A DNA stretch of 64,000 nucleotides from Amia ocellicauda. Taxonomy: Eukaryota; Chordata; Actinopteri; Amiiformes; Amiidae. The notes below the pieces were generated by a model. The model was not told where the DNA came from. It ran no database searches and saw only the letters and a program-made list of their open reading frames with translations. Shown one piece after another: positions 11,045-21,700 of the stretch (within the stretch, counting starts at the first letter, position 1; each line of letters starts with the position of its first letter). The position numbers were made by a program, and so were the translations under genes. The stretch spans positions 56,882,497-56,946,496 of the forward strand of contig NC_089851.1 of assembly GCF_036373705.1 (NCBI RefSeq). Reading direction: 5' to 3'.

Positions 11045-11378
11045 GTTCCTTGTGTGGTTTTGCTGCCCCCGCCTAGGGTGGGAAGGCTGCACAAAGGACT
11101 TGGGAACAGAATGAAAGAAAGAGGTGTGTGAACTGATGTCACCCCAGCAAGAGCAAGGAATTATACCAGGGTTCCGACGCGCCTCTGCGTGTTCGTATGG
11201 ACATCTTTCTGTCCTTATATACAGATCTCTATATGTTGATCTATATTTTTTTAAGTCACAGACAGACAGACAGACAGATAGATAGATAGAGAGAGATTGC
11301 AAAAGGGTCTGTGACAGAAGCACAGCTCAAGAAGGGGGGCCTGCAAGGCAGAGAGGGGTCGGCGCTGCTCTTCAGCAT

Positions 11379-11460
11379 CGTAGACGGCAGGATTCGAACC
11401 TGCGCAGGGAGACCCCAAAGGATTGCTAGTTCTTTACCTTAACAACTCGGCCACGACTAC
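11379..11460 (-). pseudogene. tRNA-Ser-like with AGC anticodon
   Basis: Serine-type body (long variable arm, start GTAGTCGTGGCCGAG), but the anticodon loop is CTAGCAA, giving AGC, an alanine anticodon. The anticodon stem is rebuilt as AAGAA/TCCTT with one A-C mismatch. The acceptor pair next to the end is also altered. Likely a pseudogene. Confidence 0.8.
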
Positions 11461-11510
11461 CACACGTCAGGCACCCCGGTGGCGCGGTTGGTCTTTGAGA
11501 CCCTTTTTTT

Positions 11511-12817
11511 GTTGTATGTTGTTAATTGCATGATGTCAATACCAGAGGAAGTGTGTGAATACAAAACATGTGCAAAGGCAACTTGTATTCATTTAAACAG
11601 ACAATGACATTTCTCTGGGATTGTGTTATTTCTGCACATGACCTTCAGACCTGCAGGAGAGGCTATTGTGTATTTGCACCGCTGTTGGATTTAGTTTGCA
11701 TAGTGAGGCTTTTAACACACAGCCTACAACAGCGATGACACATCAGGTGTTTGTTCGGCTAGAAAGCAGCCATCCAGAAATTAAAGTATTTCAGCAATTT
11801 CCTGACATGCTAAGGAACATTTCCCCTTTTCACATCTTCTTCTAGCATTTCAATAGATTGTGATGCATTTCATTTGCAAGTGATTTTCAGCAACACTGCA
11901 CAGTGTGCTCTCCACCCAAGTCTGTCTCCCCATTTCCCAGAAACATGCATTACCCACCAGAGACCTCCAGCATTACGTTAATGGCAAGGATGGTTGCGAC
12001 AGTTAAGCAGGTAGTGTTTTCAATTCTAACATTTTCCCCGACAGTTTTATGTTTGACTTCCCTTAATTAAAGACATTAAAATGCATTTATTTATTGACTG
12101 TATTACATTAAATCAACATGCAGGGGAACAATCTTAAGCCTTAAGTTGAGGATGGATTCTGAATTACATAAGGTAGAGAATTCTAGCTTTGTCTACAGTG
12201 TTTTGAATTAATTACTTAATTATTTCACATAAATGACTGCAATTCTTTAAATTCTTCAGATGTGTGTTCCACTGTGTTCTTATTTCAAAGCCTTTAACTT
12301 TCAAGAATGTGTTATCCCGTGTTAAATTGTACACTTGAACCAACTGCTGATGTTTATATATTTTTTGTCCTTTGGGAACTATTTCACAGAAAATCTGTTA
12401 TCAATGTAGCATAAAGTGGGGGGGTATATTTTGATAAGAGCATTTTAGCTCTGAGCTGAAGAAGACCTCTCCCCCAAAGTTATCAGATTTCCTAAGCTCA
12501 TCAGCGTGTGAACTGGTTTACATCAAAGTGGCAGTCTTGGGAGGATGGCACCGAGAATGGGCCAAATAGCTTGGAATCCCTGCTGTGAAATGTCTGGGGA
12601 ATATGGCATGGAGGAAATAAAAAAGCTTTGAAGTGGACGAGAGCCAAAATCCCGACACAGAGCTAGGAACACAGGCCAACCAGCATTTCCAAAAGATGAC
12701 ATAGATTGACATCAGTCATAAATCAAGCCCTCCATCCAATAGAACACTGGGGGCTGAAACCGAAATCCAATCTCACAAACTCAAGAACCAGTCATCTATT
12801 GATCTGACAGGCGTATA
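11511..12817. other. Non-coding stretch, no gene seen
   Basis: AT-rich sequence between the tRNA cassettes and the first Tc1 element. I see no coding similarity, splice-linked exons or repeat structure. Confidence 0.6.
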
Positions 12818-14039
12818 CACTCACCTAAAGGATTATTAGGAACACCTGTTCAATTTCTCATTAATGCAATTATCTAACCAACCAATCACATGGCAGTTGC
12901 TTCAATGCATTTAGGGGTGTGGTCCTGGTCAAGACAATCTCCTGAACTCCAAACTGAATGTCTGAATGGGAAAGAAAGGTGATTTAAGCCATTTTGAGCG
13001 TGGCATGGTTGTTGGTGCCAGACGGGCCGGTCTGAGTATTTCACAATCTGCTCAGTTACTGGGATTTTCACGCACAACCATTTCTAGGGTTTACAAAGAA
13101 TGGTGTGAAAAGGGAAAAACATCCAGTATGCGGCAGTCCTGTGGGCGAAAATGCCTTGTTGATGCTAGAGGTCAGAGGAGAATGGGCCGACTGATTCAAG
13201 CTGATAGAAGAGCAACTTTGACTGAAATAACCACTCATTACAACCGAGGTATGCAGCAAAGCATTTGTGAAGCCACAACACATACAACCTTGAGGCGGAT
13301 GGGCTACAACAGCAAAAGACCCCACCGGGTACCACTCATCTCCACTACAAATAGGAAAAAGAGGCTACAATTTGCACAAGCTCACCAAAATTGGACAGTT
13401 GAAGACTGGAAAAATTTTGCCTGGTCTGATGAGTCTCGATTTCTGTTGAGACGTTCAGATGGTAGAGTCAGAATTTGGCGTAAACAGAATGAGAACATGG
13501 ATCCATCATGCCTTGTTACCACTGTGCAGGCTGGTGGTGGTGGTGTAATGGTGTGGGGGATGTTTTCTTGGCACACTTTAGGCCCCTTAGTGCCAATTGG
13601 GCATCGTTTAAATGCCACGGCCTACCTGAGCATTGTTTCTGACCATGTCCATCCCTTTATGACCACCATGTACCCATCCTCTGATGGCTACTTCCAGCAG
13701 GATAATGCACCATGTCACAAAGGTCGAATCATTTCAAATTGGTTTCTTGAACCTGACAATGAGTTCACTGTACTAAACTGGCCCCCCACAGTCACCAGAT
13801 CTCAACCCAATAGAGCATCTTTGGGATGTGGTGGAACGGGAGCTTCGTGCCCTGGATGTGCATCCCACAAATCTCCATCAACTGCAAGATGCTATCCTAT
13901 CAATATGGGCCAACATTTCTGAAGAATGCTTTCAGCACCTTGTTGAATCAATGCCACATAGAATTAAGGCAGTTCTGAAGGCAAAAGGGGGTCAAACACA
14001 GTATTAGTATGGTGTTCCTAATAATCCTTTAGGTGAGTG
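12818..14039 (+). mobile_element. Tc1/mariner DD36E-type element, copy 1
   Basis: Bounded by inverted repeats starting CACTCACCTAAAGGATTATT and flanked by TA at 12,816-12,817 and 14,040-14,041. Length is 1,222 bp. It is nearly identical to the element at 20,478 but has a frameshifted transposase, so it could move only if helped in trans. Confidence 0.95.
12966..13922 (+). pseudogene. Tc1/mariner transposase, frameshifted
   Basis: Encodes the N-terminal helix-turn-helix region, the first catalytic aspartate (WSDESRF) and the second (QQDNAPCHKG), like the copy at 20,626. Near 13,787 there is one extra C in a C run (GGCCCCCCACAG against GGCCCCCACAG). This shifts the frame, replaces the catalytic glutamate region with unrelated sequence and gives a stop at 13,922. 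Downstream sequence to about 14,006 still matches the intact copy in the other frame, so this is a young, singly broken pseudogene. Confidence 0.93.
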
Positions 14040-14041
14040 TA

Positions 14042-15734
14042 AAGGGTAACGCACGGCATCTCTCTCTCTCACCTGAACCAGTAACTCGCTGCCACAGCTC
14101 AACCTGTACCAGAAACCAACCAAGTCTTTGCCGGGAACAGAAGAGTTAAACTGGGAGAAGGAGATTGAGCTGTACGAAGAAATCTGTAAAGATCTTTATT
14201 CAGTTAAAGAACTTTAGAAACTGCGCCTGCCCGCCTGTACCCATCTGATCAGTGGAGTGAATACAGCTGGACAATTGACTAAGTCGACTGCAATACGAAA
14301 GTGTTCAGTCATTTAAATAGCTATTGAGTCTTAAGAAACTTGACCCTTGGAAACAAACAGGGCCTTGCTTTCCACAAAGACTTTGTCTTCAAGTAACTAC
14401 GGTGGAAACCCTCCTTGCAAAGAAGATCCTGTGCACATTCTTGGAGCCTTCAAACCAGTGGAAAATCAGTTTGGAAAAGACTCTACTATCGCGAAACCCC
14501 AACTTCCAGGTGCATCGACTGAGTGGAAGTTCTTGGACAAAGCCGAACCGGTCTGCCTTTGTTCCAAACCACACGGACCTCGTGCCGTGTGCTGTTATCT
14601 GAGCCCGAAGGCAGAGAGGCCTCTCTGCGACGAAGTTCAGATAAGTTTAACAGTTTGGAGTTTATTATTCATGACATTTGAGAAATCAATTAGATATGTT
14701 ATTCTGTGAGTCATAAACTAGTATTTTCTTAAATATAAATGAGTGCTGTATTAAACTGTTTTGTTTGACAATTTTAGAAATCAGAATCTGTCAACGCCGA
14801 GAAATATATTCTCATTGCTGTTTAATTGTTTAGTCTGAAATTGACACAAGTTAATAGACACTAGATTATAGGTGGCCCTGCCTATCCTTAATCATTGAAC
14901 AGTAATCAATTAGGGAGAATTGTGGTAACAAGAAATGATAGAATCTTTCTCGGCACCCAAATATAAATGAGACTGATATATATATAACGAGAAGTTATTT
15001 GACTTAAATACTAACCTGCATAGTTATTTGATGTTCGACTAACAATACTAATGAGACTCACCTTCGTCTTACTAACCGGTATTGTAGTCAATGTATTTAT
15101 AACCTTTTTTGTTTAACGATTTGTGTGTTATCATATGCCATTCCATGGTCTTTGATTTGGTCAAGGAAGTGATTTGTCTTTGATTTGTTGATCTAGAGTT
15201 GAATTTTTATTAGTTTTTCCCTTTTTGTATAATTAGTGTAGTGCTACATTTAGTCTTTGTTTTTAATAAATTTGACAATTTATATCTTTGGAATTGGTGT
15301 CTGCGTCCAATTATTACAGAAATTGAGTTCTACAAGATTCCAGGATCCGTGATAAGGTGATACTATACATTCACTTCTTTAATTGAAATTTATAAGTGTA
15401 CCTTACGCTACATCAAGTTAAGTAGTGGTTTCTGTTAAATGTTATCTTGTGAGATTATTTATTTATTTTATTTTGTATAACGAAACAAAAATTAAGATTG
15501 TTCAGTACACAATCATTCTGCAATCATCAGGGCAGTACTGCACACTTCTGTGTTTTGCCTTTCCCATTCAAACCAGGCTGGACTAGAAGGAGAATTTAAA
15601 GACTGCCTGCAAGCCACTTGTGAAAATGAGAGTACCAAGGCATCAAAACCCTCAAAAAGAAGACACTGTCTAAGAATCGGGGAGAGCCATGATTCAAGCT
15701 GATCTGTACTAAAGTGTTTCCTTTTGTTCCTCAG
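14042..15734. other. Non-coding stretch, no gene recognised
   Basis: Contains short uninterrupted frames at 14,324-14,709 that I do not recognise, followed by AT-rich sequence. It may contain an old interspersed repeat, but no terminal repeats are visible. Confidence 0.4.
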
Positions 15735-15843
15735 GCTTGGGGCAAAGGCAGAGCACTGGCAGAGCCTCTTCTCTCAGTTCTGCAGCAGGACGGCTAATGA
15801 AGAGGACGAAATCGCTCACAAGCTCCTGGGAGAGAAGTTTCAG

Positions 15844-17229
15844 GTCAGGGTCTGTGTTCAGGGCTTCAGAGATTCTTAAAAAGTCGCACCACACCAAATT
15901 TCCTCCAGGATGCAGAAGGTACTCAGTGTAGTTATAGATGCCTGTATCCTGGACTAATGGAATTGAAAGGCATCTTCTGATCTGGATGCTCGTAGCGTAA
16001 TAAGAACTTCAAAGAGCGACTTCTTTTGTAATAATCCTGTTTCTAGTATCAATTCCTTTGCCTTTCCAATGGGAACATAACCCACAGGAAACACTACTTT
16101 TCACAAACTGCCACTCATCTTCAAGTACTCTGAATAAAACAGCACTGCCTGAGGAGTCTAACGGTGATGTGCAGAAGGTGTGGACGGCTGGTTGTGAATT
16201 GCTGCTTTTTTATGTCGGCTTTGTCACGGTCTCCCCTGTTTCTACCTTAGTTCACCACCAGAGGTCTCCCTCTCCCGAATACTAGTTTAGTGCTTCTCCT
16301 TTCCTTTATCCAGTCAAACCAGTCTTTCCACATTCTTCCCTACCAGGTGCACCTGTTCTGTCCTCCTCTCCTATCATTGGTCAATCCTTCATTCACCTTG
16401 TTCAATCCCTCTCTCCTTCACAGTACTTAAACCCCTCTGTTTCCTAGATTAATCGTGAAGTCTTGCATTCTCTCCTGGATCATTTCTAAGCCTTGTTTCG
16501 TGAGTGCCTTCCTGTGTATTTTTTGACATTTTGCTTCCTTCTCTCGTTTACCCCTGTCGGATCTCCCTACTAGCCTGTTCGCTTGATCGTTTGACCTGGA
16601 CTGTCCCTGTTTATGCTCTCTCGTTTTGCCCTTATTGGATTATCTGCTTCAACTCTAAAAGCCTGCACTTGGATCCTTTCCTTTGGTCCTAGAGGACGTC
16701 ACAGGCTTGCTGATATTAAGTTTGGCTTTGGGTTGACCAGATATCACCCTGCAATCAAAATTTTCCCAGACAAAAACAAGAACAAACATCTGCACAAAAG
16801 TGGTAGGCATCCTTCAATGACTTGCAGGGTTACAAAGTGAGCCTGTGTTCCTTGTGTGGTTTCAGCACAGGCACAAACTGAATGTACTGTGTAGCTGTGG
16901 TCCCTGGAATAATATAACCTGGACCTAACCCTAATCCTAACCTTAACCATCTCTGTAATGTTTCGGGAGTAATGGCCACAGAGCAAAATCAGGTCATGCA
17001 TTTTGCTTGCAGGTCAAAGTCAGACCATGACAGACCTGTCTGACCTGTTTTCATTTGTAAAATGATATTACATGCAAGATTCTATTCAATTTCTGTCCTC
17101 TGCCTGCCTTCATGCTTGCTTCCTCTGGGATCAGTTTAAGGCTAAGATGTTGAGTCTCAGGAGCTTAAGACAATGGCTGTGGTTAATGTAGGTCGGGTGT
17201 CACCTATATTTCTCTGTGTCGGGTTTTAG
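15844..17229. other. Intron-like interval of the SMYD5-like locus
   Basis: No exon seen. A pyrimidine-rich stretch at about 16,200-16,690 resembles an interspersed-repeat 3' region, but I cannot place it in a family. A short CCTAACCCTAA-like run lies near 16,924. Confidence 0.4.
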
Positions 17230-17292
17230 GGGCAACTGACATTGTTGTGGAACCAGTTCACTACAGCACTTTACGACGAGTGTCTGAGCAAG

Positions 17293-18536
17293 GTGAGTGT
17301 GTCCTGGAAATGCCATTTAATATCGCTGGGGGTTGCATTCCAGACATAGAAGAGCCCAGTTCTTGGCAAGCATGTCTGGGAATTGAAAGTGTCTAATAAT
17401 CGCATTCACTGTTGCTGTTAATGGTCTTGCAACTCAAAACTTGCAGAATCCAGCCTTGTCAGCTTTGTAAATATCTTTTCTTGTTGTTGTTACTTTAATC
17501 GTAATTCTTTAATGAGAGCATTTTATCATTTGACAGGAACTGACATACTCCAACACTCTCTTGATAAGGAGGCATTTATAACATCTCACATTGTCAACTG
17601 CATTTCTTTATATACATCTATTTCCTTGCTATGCCTTATTAGCAAACTTATGCTTTGGCTTCTTCAGAACAAAGCTAGAATACTCCCCTGTTCCTCAGCT
17701 AACTATGACAGAGGAATAGCCATGTTTTTAAAGCTACAATTACATACTATCCTCACAATATGGTTTAAAAATCTCTAAGATCTCAAAATACACTTTGCTT
17801 GCTTATTTTTTAGCTTGTTCTTAAATCACTGGAGCCTGTGGCCCATAGTGGTTGTTCGCCCTCTCTGTGGAGCTTCATTTTAACTGGCAGTAGGAAACCT
17901 GAAACTCTGGTTGCTTTGAAGTTCAAGTTCTCTGTCCCTGCTTTGAACATGCTCTTATATAACTGGGTTGTTACCAAAGCTTATCAACACCTCTTCTTCA
18001 AGGCACAGAATTTTGTCTCCTAGCCTTGTTCAAAGTAGACAGAATAGGATGGTGGTTGGAGCTGTGTGCTGTCCAAAATGGTTCTTCTGGGAGTGTCATG
18101 TTTAGCCAAGGCCTTTTGTTTATAAAACTATACTATACATTTCAGACCGGTCACAACTACATTATGGTTTGACCTGACCAATGTATTACTTCTAGTCTGT
18201 ACGATAGGTGTAAGAAAGTCTATACAAGAGATTTATACAAGAACCCTGCATGATTTGAAGAACATGTGAATCCAAGAACCTCACCAAAGTTTTTTCCAAG
18301 TGCCAACAACATTGCTTGTAAGTCCGTAGCCTGTTTAGGTTGTCCCTCAAATATATAGTCTTTGTTTACCCTGCCTTGTTGTGCACATTTCAGCTAAGAA
18401 TCTACACACTGCATCGACAGCCAATGGCTTGAACAGAGGTCTGCTCGTTTCTTCCCCCATGGAGTCATCTCAAAGGCTGCTCAGCCTTTTGGCTTTTGCT
18501 CCCACCTCATGTTTTTTTGTGAATTCTCTTGTCTAG
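17293..18536. other. Intron-like interval where SMYD5 exons are expected but absent
   Basis: I looked for the residues that should link the ALYDECLSK exon to the NHSC exon and found none in any forward frame. No repeats with clear ends. Confidence 0.5.
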
Positions 18537-19400
18537 GCAACCACAGCTGCCTGCCCAATGCCGAGGCCTCATTCCCTGACAACAACTACCTGTTGCACAT
18601 GACTGCCCTCTCTGATATCGCCCCTGGGGAGGTAAAGCCATCAGAATAATTGTGTGTGCGCGTGTATGTGGGGCAGTTCATAGTCTGTATATAAACAAGT
18701 ATATGTCTGTGTGTGTCAATGCTTTTGTAAGGACCTGCAGGCACAGCTAGATTGATGTGCTGTTCTATAATTTCTCCTAGTATAGAAAAATAAGTTCAAA
18801 GTGTAATAATTGGGGGTTTTCAGGAAATCTCCATCAGCTACCTAGATTGCTGTCAAAGAGACTGGAGTAGGCACAGCCGCCACAAGATTCTCAGGTACAT
18901 AGAGAGCCCAGAGACCGAGACTGAAGCCCCATTTACAGTGTCTGCTGCTACTTCACTGAAAGGCATTAGTGTCAAGGCACAGTTGGACTTTGTTTTTGGA
19001 AGCACAGTAAAGTCTAACACAGTGAAGTGTTAAGGATTTCTCTCTAACCCACTGTTGTTCTCTTTTGTTGTCAGGGAGAACTACCTGATTGCCTGCTCCT
19101 GTCCCAAGTGTCTCTCCCAGGCTGGATGTGACCTCTGAGGAAGAGGAGGAGGAAGGCAAAGGGGAGGGCGAGACGGAGGTCGACGACCTGGAGGATGAGA
19201 TGACAGACGTGTGACGGGCGGGTCGGCACACCAGCGCACACCACTGAAACGGCACCGAGTTGATGTTAGAACAGTGGAGGACAGCAGTGCCGGCAGTGGG
19301 TCGGCTCTTCGCATCCACAGAGCACACACGGGCTCGCTCCACCTGCCTCATCCCTGACTGTCCTCTACAGCCTCTCACCGAATAAAACATTCATTAAAAC

Positions 19401-19534
19401 TAGAACACATTTCACATCAGATTTTTTTTTTTAACTGTCGAATTTCTGTCCCTGTTATGTTTCTGCATATGAGATTCCAAAGAAAGAAGACCACTTTTTA
19501 AATGGATTTAAAATAAATAACACTCATTCATGGC

Positions 19535-19565
<31 letters not shown>

Positions 19566-20475
19566 GTATTAACTTTCCACTCCTGGTGCTTTCAGGAAGT
19601 GTTCTTCAGTGGGCATGACACAAGTTAGAAATGATGCATTTCTGAAAAATGTTTGTCTACCTACCTTTGACTTCAGTTACAACTTGAATGCATGACATGA
19701 AAATTTATCCTGCAAGTTGTATGCCAATAGTTTTTTTTATTATGTTTTCTTTATAGATTCTAGGTAAGTCAAGTGCTCTTGTCCCAAACAAAGTCCAGTC
19801 TATTAACATCTTATCAAGACTTACTTGCAGAGCATTTTCTATTAAACTGCTATTGTGTAAGCTAACCAGAATAATTCCTAAACTCCCTGTTACATTTCAG
19901 TCCAGTACTATATGCAGATTGTTTAACAAATGTCTTGGCACTGTGTTCAACTTAATGACTATTAGATCTGTCTATCATTTCAATAGTTACAGGCAATAAC
20001 TAAATAGCTGTTACTTTAAGAGACTGGGACCATTCACAGTGTAAATATGCCAGCTGTTCATAGGACTGCCTGCAGTATCTATCATTGCCAGTAACTCTTG
20101 ACATAAAACAATTACTGTTTTACAAGTTGCATCCTCACAAGCTGAGAGTTATGTAGTGCAGCAGTATGAATAGCACAGATGTCATATTTACTGGGGATAT
20201 GAAGGCAGCTTTGTTTTCACGACACTAGGTGGCATTGCTGTAAAAGAGCGATCGACTTGCAGAGCTTCCGTAGTGTTCTTAGTTTTTTTTTAATTTAACT
20301 CCAAAGATCAGTAACAGTATGGAAATGCACATATGGTATATTTATACTTTTAAGACAGATCAATAACCCTTCCTAAAGGAGAATGACTGTTCACTCTCCC
20401 CTTTCCCAGAGAGATCTACCACTTTCTAAACACAAGGAATGGCCTGTAATATTTACTCTTACTGCTTAATATATA
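19401..20475. other. Non-coding stretch with an (ATT)n run
   Basis: AT-rich; an (ATT)n microsatellite at about 19,538-19,565. No gene seen. Confidence 0.6.
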
Positions 20476-20477
20476 TA

Positions 20478-21698
20478 CACTCACGTAAAGGATTATTAGG
20501 AACACCTGTTCAATTTCTCATTAATGCAATTATCTAACCAACCAATCACATGGCAGTTGCTTCAATGCATTTAGGGGCATGGTCCTGGTCAAAACAATCT
20601 CCTGAACTCCAAACTGAATGTCTGAATGGGAAAGAAAGGTGATTTAAGCAATTTTGAGCGTGGCATGGTTGTTGGTGCCAGACAGGCTGGTCTGAGTATT
20701 TCACAATCTGCTCAGTTACTGGGATTTTCATGCACAACCATTTCTAGGGTTTACAAAGAATGGTGTGAAAAGGGAAAAACATCCAGTATGCGGCAGTCCT
20801 GTGGGCGAAAGTGCCTTGTTGATGCTAGAGGTCAGAGGAGAATGGGCCGACTGATTCAAGCTGATAGAAGAGCAACTTTGACTGAAATAACCACTCATTA
20901 CAACCGAGGTATGCAGCAAAGCATCTGTGAAGCCACAACACGTACAACCTTGAGGCGGATGGGCTACAACAGCAGAAGATCCCACCGGGTACCACTCATC
21001 TCCACTACAAATAGGAGAAAGAGGCTACAATTTGCACAAGCTCACCAAAATTGGACAGTTGAAGACTGGAAAAATGTTGCCTGGTCTGATGAGTCTCGAT
21101 TTCTGTTGAGACATTCAGATGGTAGAGTCAGAATTTGGCGTAAACAGAATGAGAACATGGATCCATCATGCCTTGTTACCACTGTGCAGGCTGGTGGTGG
21201 TGGTGTAATGGTGTGGGGGATGTTTTCTTGGCACACTTTAGGCCCCTTAGTGCCAATTGGGCATCGTTTAAATGCCACGGCCTACCTGAGCATTGTTTCT
21301 GACCATGTCCATCCCTTTATGACCACCATGTACCCATCCTCTGATGGCTACTTCCAGCAGGATAATGCACCATGTCACAAAGGTCGAATCATTTCAAATT
21401 GGTTTCTTGAACATGACAATGAGTTCACTGTACTAAACTGGCCCCCACAGTCACCAGATCTCAACCCAATAGAGCATCTTTGGGATGTGGTGGAACGGGA
21501 GCTTCGTGCCCTGGATGTGCATCCCACAAATCTGCATCAACTGCAAGATGCTATCCTATCAATATGGGCCAACATTTCTAAAGAATGCTTTCAGCACCTT
21601 GTTGAATCAATGCCACGTAGAATTAAGGCAGTTCTGAAGGCGAAAGGGGGTCAAACACAGTATTAGTATGGTGTTCCTAATAATCCTTTAGGTGAGTG
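20478..21698 (+). mobile_element. Tc1/mariner DD36E-type element, copy 2, apparently intact
   Basis: A 1,221-bp element flanked by TA at 20,476-20,477 and 21,699-21,700. Terminal inverted repeats start CACTCACSTAAAGGATTATT; the left end has one mismatch (G for C). It carries an uninterrupted transposase. Spacing between catalytic residues places it in the DD36E group, described as Incomer-type. Confidence 0.95.
20626..21666 (+). CDS. Tc1/mariner transposase, DD36E, full length
   Basis: A 346-aa cut-and-paste transposase that binds the inverted repeats and moves the element into TA sites. The start is MGKKGDLSNF. A paired-type helix-turn-helix lies at about residues 10-48 (LSISQSAQLLGF). A basic region with QSCGRKC follows near 57-63, where related proteins have a GRPR-like hook. 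Catalytic residues are D155 (WSDESRF), D246 (QQDNAPCHKG) and E283 (NPIEHLW), with 36 residues between the last two. A glycine-rich GGGGVMVWGMFSW segment lies at 190-202. The C-terminus is complete. The coding frame has no interruption, unlike the copy at 12,966. It could be active; nothing in the sequence rules it out except the left-end mismatch. Confidence 0.95.
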   Translation: MGKKGDLSNFERGMVVGARQAGLSISQSAQLLGFSCTTISRVYKEWCEKGKTSSMRQSCGRKCLVDARGQRRMGRLIQADRRATLTEITTHYNRGMQQSICEATTRTTLRRMGYNSRRSHRVPLISTTNRRKRLQFAQAHQNWTVEDWKNVAWSDESRFLLRHSDGRVRIWRKQNENMDPSCLVTTVQAGGGGVMVWGMFSWHTLGPLVPIGHRLNATAYLSIVSDHVHPFMTTMYPSSDGYFQQDNAPCHKGRIISNWFLEHDNEFTVLNWPPQSPDLNPIEHLWDVVERELRALDVHPTNLHQLQDAILSIWANISKECFQHLVESMPRRIKAVLKAKGGQTQY

Positions 21699-21700
21699 TA

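Larger units (their letters stand above)
9665..11510. repeat. Tandem Leu-Asp-Ser tRNA cassette, about 904-bp period, two copies
   Basis: The segment starting near GGTCTTTGAGACCC is followed about 904 bp later by a close copy. The distances are tRNA-Leu 9,782 to 10,686, tRNA-Asp 10,069 to 10,973 and tRNA-Ser 10,476 to 11,379. Spacers, including a CAGA/TAGA tetranucleotide run, are also duplicated. The start of a third copy (GGTGGCGCGGTTGGTCTTTG) lies at about 11,477 before unique sequence begins. Confidence 0.92.
15735..19400 (+). pseudogene. smyd5: SMYD5-like gene fragment with missing exons and a frameshift
   Basis: SMYD5 is a SET/MYND-family protein lysine methyltransferase. Five exons with matching splice signals are visible: 15,735-15,843, 17,230-17,292, 18,537-18,631, 18,824-18,894 and 19,075 onward. 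They encode, in order, [36 protein letters not shown] (the conserved SET-domain NHSC motif), [20 protein letters not shown] and the post-SET cysteines CSCPKCL. An acidic tail ends EDEMTDV. Exons expected between 17,292 and 18,537 and all N-terminal exons are not seen. In the last exon a 1-nt shift after CLSQAG separates the acidic tail from the SET part. AATAAA follows at 19,381. Either a decayed duplicate or a locus damaged by deletion. Confidence 0.82.

Noticed and set aside
13068-13325. Minus-strand frames inside the Tc1 transposase genes (also 20,728-20,985)
   Set aside because: Antisense shadows of the transposase coding frame.
16915-16945. CCTAACCCTAATCCTAACC as an interstitial telomere
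   Set aside because: Too short and irregular; common by chance in introns.
18953-19390. Minus-strand 145-aa frame over the last SMYD5-like exon
   Set aside because: Antisense of the acidic exon and 3' untranslated region.
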